Origin: Ignavibacteriaceae bacterium
Lineage (GTDB): Bacteria; Bacteroidota; Ignavibacteria; Ignavibacteriales; Ignavibacteriaceae
Reading direction: 5' to 3'
DNA: 37,070 nucleotides
Assembly: GCA_020848375.1 (NCBI GenBank)
Contig: JADLAF010000038.1
Span: 1 to 37,070, forward strand
Made by a program: the position numbers and the translations under genes. Of this stretch, positions 33,227 to 37,070 are shown piece after piece. The notes beneath the pieces are model-generated. The model saw only the letters and a list, made by a program, of their open reading frames with translations. It was not told the DNA's origin and made no database searches. The stretch's first letter is position 1. Each line of letters begins with the position of its first letter.

Positions 33227-33833
33227 CAGGTGTTCCTTTTTTTACTACTGATACTAATTCATGTATGCTTTCGTTACTGACGGCCGCCGAGCCGTTTGTC
33301 CAGTTGAAAACGAAAGGAAGATTTTTAAACAAAAAATTCAGTTGCCCGATGCCGTGTATTCCTACCGCGGTCATTCTGCTGCTGCTGTCCGCCCGGCATT
33401 CCTGATAATAATATCTGAAACGCAGTTGGTTGAATTCCTCCTGTGTTAGTATTCCGTCTTTCAGACCGGAGTTCAAATCTTCCATGTTCGGATAATTCAA
33501 CTGAATAAAAGACTCATACCGGTGGACGGTATCAATCCGGCAGATCAGATACTCCCCGACAGGAGTCCCCCGGTCATTCTGTCTTCTTTTTACACCTTTA
33601 TTCGTTCCGAAGACAGCCCGGTATTCTTTAACCAGAACAGAATCTGAGTAGAGCCGAAGCAGATACTGATTTCTGATTATAACAATTTCAGGATTACGTA
33701 TTTCGGTTAATCCTCTCTGCCTCATGGCTTCCTGAAGTGTAACGGTTTGTAAATTGGAAGTGAGACCGTATATGAATGTACCAGAGATGAATATAATGAT
33801 GCCTCCGGCGACAAAAAGAATTTTTTTTAACAT
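33207..33833 (-). CDS. L,D-transpeptidase (YkuD/YafK-like) fold protein with Ser at the catalytic Cys position
   Basis: An N-terminal membrane helix or uncleaved signal (about 5-23) is followed by a YkuD-type domain (about 48-205). Seen: IVIIRNQYLLRLYSDSVLVK, RGTPVGEYLICRID, GIHGIG with the motif His160, and then WTNGSAAVSN, which lines up with the family's WT-x-G-C-x-A pattern except that the nucleophile position is Ser182 (codon TCG at 33288-33290) rather than Cys. The rest of the motif is intact. Active members join peptidoglycan stems or attach/remove lipoproteins; this one may be inactive or changed in chemistry. It is the first gene of the run to dut and is preceded by a candidate -7 box. 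Confidence 0.85.
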   Translation of the reverse strand: MLKKILFVAGGIIIFISGTFIYGLTSNLQTVTLQEAMRQRGLTEIRNPEIVIIRNQYLLRLYSDSVLVKEYRAVFGTNKGVKRRQNDRGTPVGEYLICRIDTVHRYESFIQLNYPNMEDLNSGLKDGILTQEEFNQLRFRYYYQECRADSSSRMTAVGIHGIGQLNFLFKNLPFVFNWTNGSAAVSNESIHELVSVVKKGTPVVIRSN

Positions 33834-33874
33834 GCGCTGGTACTACAAAAACCGCAATTAACCTGATTGAAATA

Positions 33875-33883
33875 GCAAAAATA
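33875..33883 (-). promoter_or_regulatory. Candidate Bacteroidota-style -7 box for the L,D-transpeptidase-like gene
   Basis: Minus strand TATTTTTGC fits TAnnTTTGC, about 42 nt upstream of the ATG at 33833, in the 123-nt divergent gap shared with the FG-GAP gene. A -33 TTTG at the proper distance is not seen. Confidence 0.33.
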
Positions 33884-33956
33884 ACCCTATTCGGGCTAAG
33901 TAAAAAAGGTGATTATTTGTAAATTACAGGGGTTAAATAATATCGAGAAGGCAAAA

Positions 33957-35666
33957 ATGCGCCTCATTACAACTTTTGTTTTGTTTTTACTCATCTGGCA
34001 GGTTTCCGCACAGACCTTACCGTATCAGTACGGCTGGCCGCGGTCAGCAAGCGGTGACTGGGGGCTCTACTCCAACTCCCCCACCATTGCCGATTTTGAC
34101 GGTGACGGGGTCTTAAATATTTCCGTTACAAAGAGTTTTGCGACTCCTGAACTCTTTGTTTGGAAGGCCAACGGGGCTTATCAGATCGGATTCCCGCAGG
34201 CCGTGCCTGCCGGGCAGTTACAGAATTCCGGTTCTATCGAGATCACCGCGGCAGGTGATGTTGACGGAGACGGCAAAATGGAACTTGTCTTCGGGGACGA
34301 AAACGGAATGCTCTTCATCTATAAAGTAAACGGACAGCAGCTCACCGGTTCCCCTTTTTTTCTGGGTTCGCAGCATGAGTCAACCACGCCTGCCCTGATT
34401 GATATAGATGAGGACGGAAAACTTGATATCGTAATTACCTCCTATTACCGGGATTCCCCTTACAACGAAGCCAAACTGCACGTGTTAAGATACACCGGAA
34501 GCCAGTTCGAGTATATACCCGGATTCCCGATTGACATGATTTATGGCGGTGACAGCGCTCCGGCGGCGGGAGATATCAATAATGACGGTCATAATGAGAT
34601 TGTATATATATCAGGAGGCCGACTGGCTGACTCGACCGCGGCATCAATGCATGTTGTTGATAAAGGAGGGCGCCCACTTGACGGCTGGCCGATGAAGATT
34701 ACCTACACCAGTGCCGGTGCCGCACCGTCTCTCTATGATCTTGATCAGGACGGCGATCTTGAAATTATCGTTAAACTGAATATGACCTTCGGGGGGATCA
34801 ATGGTATATACGCATTTGATTATACAGGAAATATTTTTCCGAATTTTCCTATTCCGGTTTATTCAGGTCACTATTTCGCCAGTGTCGCAATCGGTGATAT
34901 GACCGGAGACTCAATCCCCGAACTCGCTTACGGCACCGTTACTGCCGTTGACAGCGGTCTGGCATGGGCCTGGAAATTAGACGGTACAATTTTGCCAGGA
35001 TTTCCGCAAAGAATTTTTGCAACATGGGTTGATGGTTCTGTTGCAATCGGGGATGTAAGCGGTGACGGCAAAGGGGATGTGATTGTGCCGACCAGCAAAG
35101 GCACCATTTATGCATTTACTGATTCGGCACAGCTTGTACCCGGATTCCCATTAATAGCGGAAGATGTTCACGTTGTCATCGGATTTGAAACTTCCCCCAC
35201 CATTGCAGATATTGATGGTGACGGCGATACTGAAATTTTTGCCGGGTCACTCAACAGGCGAGTTTACGGTTATGATACTCCGGGTATCTTTAATGCAGAA
35301 AAAAGCTGGTTAACCTATAAAGGAAATGCACAAAGAACAGGCGGACAAATACGCGGCTACCGCCCGCCGGTTTCGGCTGAGGAAACAGTTGACCTGGTTC
35401 AGGAATACTCACTTGAGCAGAACTACCCGAATCCGTTTAATCCTTCAACGGTGATCAGTTTCACTCTGCCTAAGAGTGTAACAACAGACTTGCGTATTTA
35501 TAACATACTGGGACAGGAGATCGCCGTATTGATAAACAATGCAGAAATGACAGCGGGAAAACATCAGGTTAATTTCCAGGCCGGTAATCTTCCGGGAGGA
35601 GTATATATTTACCGGCTGAAAGCAGGGATGCAGGCGTTAACAGGCAAGATGACACTGCTTAAATAA
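33957..35666 (+). CDS. Secreted FG-GAP/VCBS-repeat protein with T9SS type-A sorting domain
   Basis: A 569-aa exported protein. The ATG at 33957 is used: GAGAAGG lies 4-10 nt before it and a signal peptide follows (TTFVLFLLIWQVSA, cut before Q19); a GTG at 33909 would precede it by 16 codons. The body holds about eight FG-GAP/VCBS-like repeats with Ca-binding acidic loops: IADFDGDG (44-51), AAGDVDGDGKMEL, DIDEDGKLDIV, AAGDINNDGHNEIV, DLDQDGDLEIIV, AIGDMTGDSIPEL, AIGDVSGDGKGDVIV and IADIDGDGDTEIF, as in integrin-like beta-propellers. The last ~80 residues are a type-A sorting domain (QNYPNPFNPSTVISFTLPKS, LRIYNILGQEIAVL, GGVYIYRLKAG, ending KMTLLK). It is a single-gene unit with its own terminator. 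Target or ligand unknown. Confidence 0.93.
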   Translation: MRLITTFVLFLLIWQVSAQTLPYQYGWPRSASGDWGLYSNSPTIADFDGDGVLNISVTKSFATPELFVWKANGAYQIGFPQAVPAGQLQNSGSIEITAAGDVDGDGKMELVFGDENGMLFIYKVNGQQLTGSPFFLGSQHESTTPALIDIDEDGKLDIVITSYYRDSPYNEAKLHVLRYTGSQFEYIPGFPIDMIYGGDSAPAAGDINNDGHNEIVYISGGRLADSTAASMHVVDKGGRPLDGWPMKITYTSAGAAPSLYDLDQDGDLEIIVKLNMTFGGINGIYAFDYTGNIFPNFPIPVYSGHYFASVAIGDMTGDSIPELAYGTVTAVDSGLAWAWKLDGTILPGFPQRIFATWVDGSVAIGDVSGDGKGDVIVPTSKGTIYAFTDSAQLVPGFPLIAEDVHVVIGFETSPTIADIDGDGDTEIFAGSLNRRVYGYDTPGIFNAEKSWLTYKGNAQRTGGQIRGYRPPVSAEETVDLVQEYSLEQNYPNPFNPSTVISFTLPKSVTTDLRIYNILGQEIAVLINNAEMTAGKHQVNFQAGNLPGGVYIYRLKAGMQALTGKMTLLK

Positions 35667-35723
35667 TTATGATTGGTGAATTATGAAATATGAATTGGTT
35701 TAAAAGGTAATTCTTAATTTAAG

Positions 35724-35754
35724 AAGCCCCGGAAATGTACGGGGCTTTTATTTT
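35724..35754 (+). terminator. Rho-independent terminator after the FG-GAP gene
   Basis: AAGCCCCG (35724-35731) and CGGGGCTT (35740-35747) form a perfect 8-bp stem with an 8-nt loop, followed by TTTTATTTT. It starts 58 nt past the stop codon at 35666. Confidence 0.9.
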
Positions 35755-35862
35755 ACGTATATACAACCCATAGTTACCACACTCCCTTCAAAGCCGCAGA
35801 GCTGGTTACCTATTTGCGGAAAGTTATATATATTGTAATGCTCCGTTTTCTAATACTCCCAT

Positions 35863-35931
35863 GAGACGTTGCAATCGCCGTGAGACTTTTACTCATTATT
35901 TATACATCCGCTGCGGCAATTGCAGCGTCTC
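35863..35931. repeat. Degenerate long-arm inverted repeat, GAGACGTTGCAA type
   Basis: The 18-nt left arm GAGACGTTGCAATCGCCG (35863-35880) and right arm CGGCAATTGCAGCGTCTC (35914-35931) are inverted copies with 16 of 18 matches, separated by 33 nt. The right arm also contains its own small stem CGCTGC/GCAGCG (35909-35914 and 35922-35927). The outer GAGACG...CGTCTC ends recall short palindromic intergenic repeats seen in Bacteroidota and relatives; this is from memory and needs a genome search. It sits outside both flanking terminators' stems. Confidence 0.6.
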
Positions 35932-36001
35932 TACAGAAAATCGCATACCACAATTCCCGGAGGGGATTGCATGTTGGTAGAAATCAATCATCCCCACCCC
36001 T

Positions 36002-36047
36002 ATAAAACAAAAACGGGAATGCGTTCAATAAAACACATTCCCGTTTT
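36002..36047 (-). terminator. Rho-independent terminator after the gene at 36069-36728
   Basis: AAAACGGGAATG (36010-36021) and CATTCCCGTTTT (36036-36047) make a perfect 12-bp stem with a 14-nt loop; on the minus strand TGTTTTATA follows. It begins 21 nt past the stop at 36069. The A-rich other side may let it work in both directions. Confidence 0.85.
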
Positions 36048-36068
36048 ATCAGGGAAATTAAATAAACC

Positions 36069-36728
36069 CTATCCCCTCTTTTTCCTGAACAGGAAAATAA
36101 GAACAATAAGCAGAACCGCACCGGAGAGGGCATAAATCCAATAAGGTGTTTCCTTGAGTTTGTAAGCACGGTAGGTCACTGAAATTGTTTTCCCCTTACC
36201 AAGTTCCGACATCGAGTAACTCCAAATGAGATATTTTTTCTCAACTGAAGTGGCGTTATGCTGAATGATCTCCCCGGGGAAACTGTATTTGTAGGTAACA
36301 GTATAGTCCTCCCCCGTAAAACCGAATCCGGTAACAATAGGAGAAATAAACTGTGAGAAGACCTTTTGTCCTATGGCACCATCTTTCAGAGAGAAATTTG
36401 ACCCACGGAATGCCTCGGTATGGTTTAACGAGTCAATATGGGTGAATTCTATCTGCACAACAGCCCGCGAAATGGAATCCACTGTATCAGTCACGACCGA
36501 AATCTCTTTCACCACTGTAAAAGGAGTGCTGAACTGGCTTCTTATAGTATCCTGGTTAAAAAGCCCCGTCTGGTCAAGAAGTAAAGTATTCTGCGGGTCG
36601 GACACCTTCATCCAGTATGTCAGCACCATGGTACCGGAGCCATCCGGATTGAGGGAAATATCCTGTTCGTAGTTCAAACAGCCCTGAAGACCAAGGATAA
36701 GCAGGAGAATCGCGAAAAATTTTTTCAT
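36069..36728 (-). CDS. Membrane-anchored lipoprotein of unknown function (LppM-like pattern)
   Basis: Function not recognised. The 219-aa protein starts with a lipoprotein signal (FFAILLLILGLQGC, lipobox LQGC with Cys17) and ends in one membrane helix (about 195-214, IYALSGAVLLIVLIFLF) followed by FRKKRG. So it appears held at both ends: lipid at the N-terminus and a C-terminal helix with basic residues on the cytosolic side, which suggests the inner membrane. The exported middle opens NYEQDISLNPDGSGTMVLTY, a pattern resembling LppM/DUF3153-type domains by eye. It is flanked by its own terminator and stands alone on the minus strand, divergent from the FmdB-type gene. The start ATG at 36728 has a poor RBS. 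Confidence 0.8.
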   Translation of the reverse strand: MKKFFAILLLILGLQGCLNYEQDISLNPDGSGTMVLTYWMKVSDPQNTLLLDQTGLFNQDTIRSQFSTPFTVVKEISVVTDTVDSISRAVVQIEFTHIDSLNHTEAFRGSNFSLKDGAIGQKVFSQFISPIVTGFGFTGEDYTVTYKYSFPGEIIQHNATSVEKKYLIWSYSMSELGKGKTISVTYRAYKLKETPYWIYALSGAVLLIVLIFLFRKKRG

Positions 36729-36794
36729 TGGTAAATCGTTAACAAAGATTGTGCATCAAAAGAGTAAAATAGAGAAAAATTCTGAGATATTCAT

Positions 36795-36803
36795 TAATTT
36801 TGC
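36795..36803 (+). promoter_or_regulatory. Candidate Bacteroidota-style -7 box for the FmdB-type gene
   Basis: TAATTTTGC fits TAnnTTTGC and lies 30 nt before the ATG at 36834, so a transcript start near 36809 would give a leader of about 25 nt. A -33 TTTG is not found at the usual spacing. Confidence 0.35.
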
Positions 36804-36833
36804 GATCAGTTAAAATCAGATATGAGGAAAACT

Positions 36834-37070
36834 ATGCCAACTTATGATTATGTCTGCACTTCCTGCGGACACCAGTTCGAACATTTCCAGAGCATGAGCT
36901 CCGCACCACTGAGCAACTGCCCCTCATGCAACGGTCCTGTGAAAAGAAAGATCGGTTCAGGCATTGCACCCATTTTTAAAGGATCGGGGTTCTACCAGAC
37001 CGATTACAAAAACTCAGCTCCGACCTCTTCCGGCGGAAACACTCCGGAGAGCAAACCGGCTGCCGAAACA
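36834..37070 (+). CDS. FmdB-family zinc-ribbon protein, 3' end cut by window edge
   Basis: Small putative regulatory zinc-ribbon protein; 79 codons are visible with no stop before the window end. The start MPTYDYVCTSCGHQFEHFQS is the family signature, with zinc ligands Cys8, Cys11, Cys29 and Cys32 (SNCPSCNG), followed by VKRKIGSGIAPIFKGSGFYQ, where the GSGFYxTDY stretch is also typical. A low-complexity Ser/Gly/Pro/Glu tail begins at about residue 62. RBS GAGGAAAACT precedes the ATG. FmdB proteins are often annotated as transcriptional regulators, but their molecular role is not settled. Confidence 0.92.
   Translation, partial: MPTYDYVCTSCGHQFEHFQSMSSAPLSNCPSCNGPVKRKIGSGIAPIFKGSGFYQTDYKNSAPTSSGGNTPESKPAAET

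Larger units (their letters stand above)
35667..36068. other. 402-nt gap between convergent genes: two terminators and a palindromic repeat
   Basis: No credible gene is seen. In order it holds: an AT-rich start with near-repeats of AATTATGA / AATATGAATTGG (about 35664-35698), a plus-strand terminator (35724-35754), about 100 nt without clear structure, a degenerate palindromic element (35863-35931), and the minus-strand terminator of the following gene (36002-36047). Short frames here overlap the hairpins and have no RBS or family resemblance. Confidence 0.7.

Noticed and set aside
35664-35698. AT-rich near-repeat (AATTATGA/AATATGAATTGG) as a microsatellite or CRISPR-like array
   Set aside because: Only two or three imperfect units without regular spacers; probably chance in AT-rich DNA after a stop codon.
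35920-36169. Short frames in the convergent gap on both strands
   Set aside because: They run through the palindromic repeat and terminator stems, lack RBSs and have no recognisable pattern.

Overview
The window looks like chromosomal DNA of the Bacteroidota/Chlorobiota/Ignavibacteriota group, most likely an Ignavibacteria-type bacterium. Evidence: secreted proteins ending in type IX secretion (T9SS) type-A sorting domains with the YPNPFNPST signature, a PorV-like outer-membrane protein, a GWxTD-domain protein, a CarboxypepD_reg/TonB receptor, a bactofilin next to atpZ-atpB-atpE-atpF, and LPS genes. By eye the GC content is in the low-to-mid 40s. Almost everything is on the minus strand; only an FG-GAP secreted protein and an FmdB-type zinc-ribbon gene are on the plus strand. 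I see no tRNA, rRNA, CRISPR, IS element or phage gene.

Layout (minus-strand genes are read from high to low coordinates). (1) 7378 down to 1 is one tightly packed, often overlapping run: GWxTD secreted protein, LpxL-like acyltransferase, GT9 heptosyltransferase, YrdC/Sua5 (tsaC), M23 endopeptidase, bactofilin, atpZ, AtpI-like protein, atpB, atpE, atpF (cut by the window edge). It joins envelope construction to the F0 sector of ATP synthase. (2) 7584-20693 is a surface/secretion island: a 1163-aa secreted protein with its own promoter; a probable operon of TonB-dependent receptor, 1171-aa secreted paralogue and PorV-like protein, ended by a strong terminator; and a 595-aa T9SS cargo with its own terminator. 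(3) 20881-23709 holds an enoyl-ACP-reductase-like SDR, trxA and serA behind a good sigma70-type promoter. (4) 23795-27271 is dnaE. (5) 33833 down to 27376 is a seven-gene run: L,D-transpeptidase-fold protein with Ser at the catalytic Cys position, unknown lipoprotein, BamA/TamA-like protein, YbgC-type thioesterase, nadC, polysaccharide flippase, dut. (6) 33957-37070 holds an FG-GAP/VCBS secreted T9SS cargo (+), a 402-nt convergent gap with two terminators and a degenerate palindromic repeat, an unknown membrane-anchored lipoprotein (-), and a partial FmdB-type gene (+).

How they work together: most genes serve the cell envelope (lipid A/LPS, peptidoglycan, outer-membrane protein assembly, T9SS export). 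The most distinctive unit is TonB receptor -> giant secreted protein -> PorV-like protein plus a second giant paralogue, which I read as a possible dedicated surface-display module of unknown function. The second notable item is the Cys-to-Ser L,D-transpeptidase. Housekeeping genes (serA, trxA, dnaE, dut, nadC, tsaC) fill the rest.
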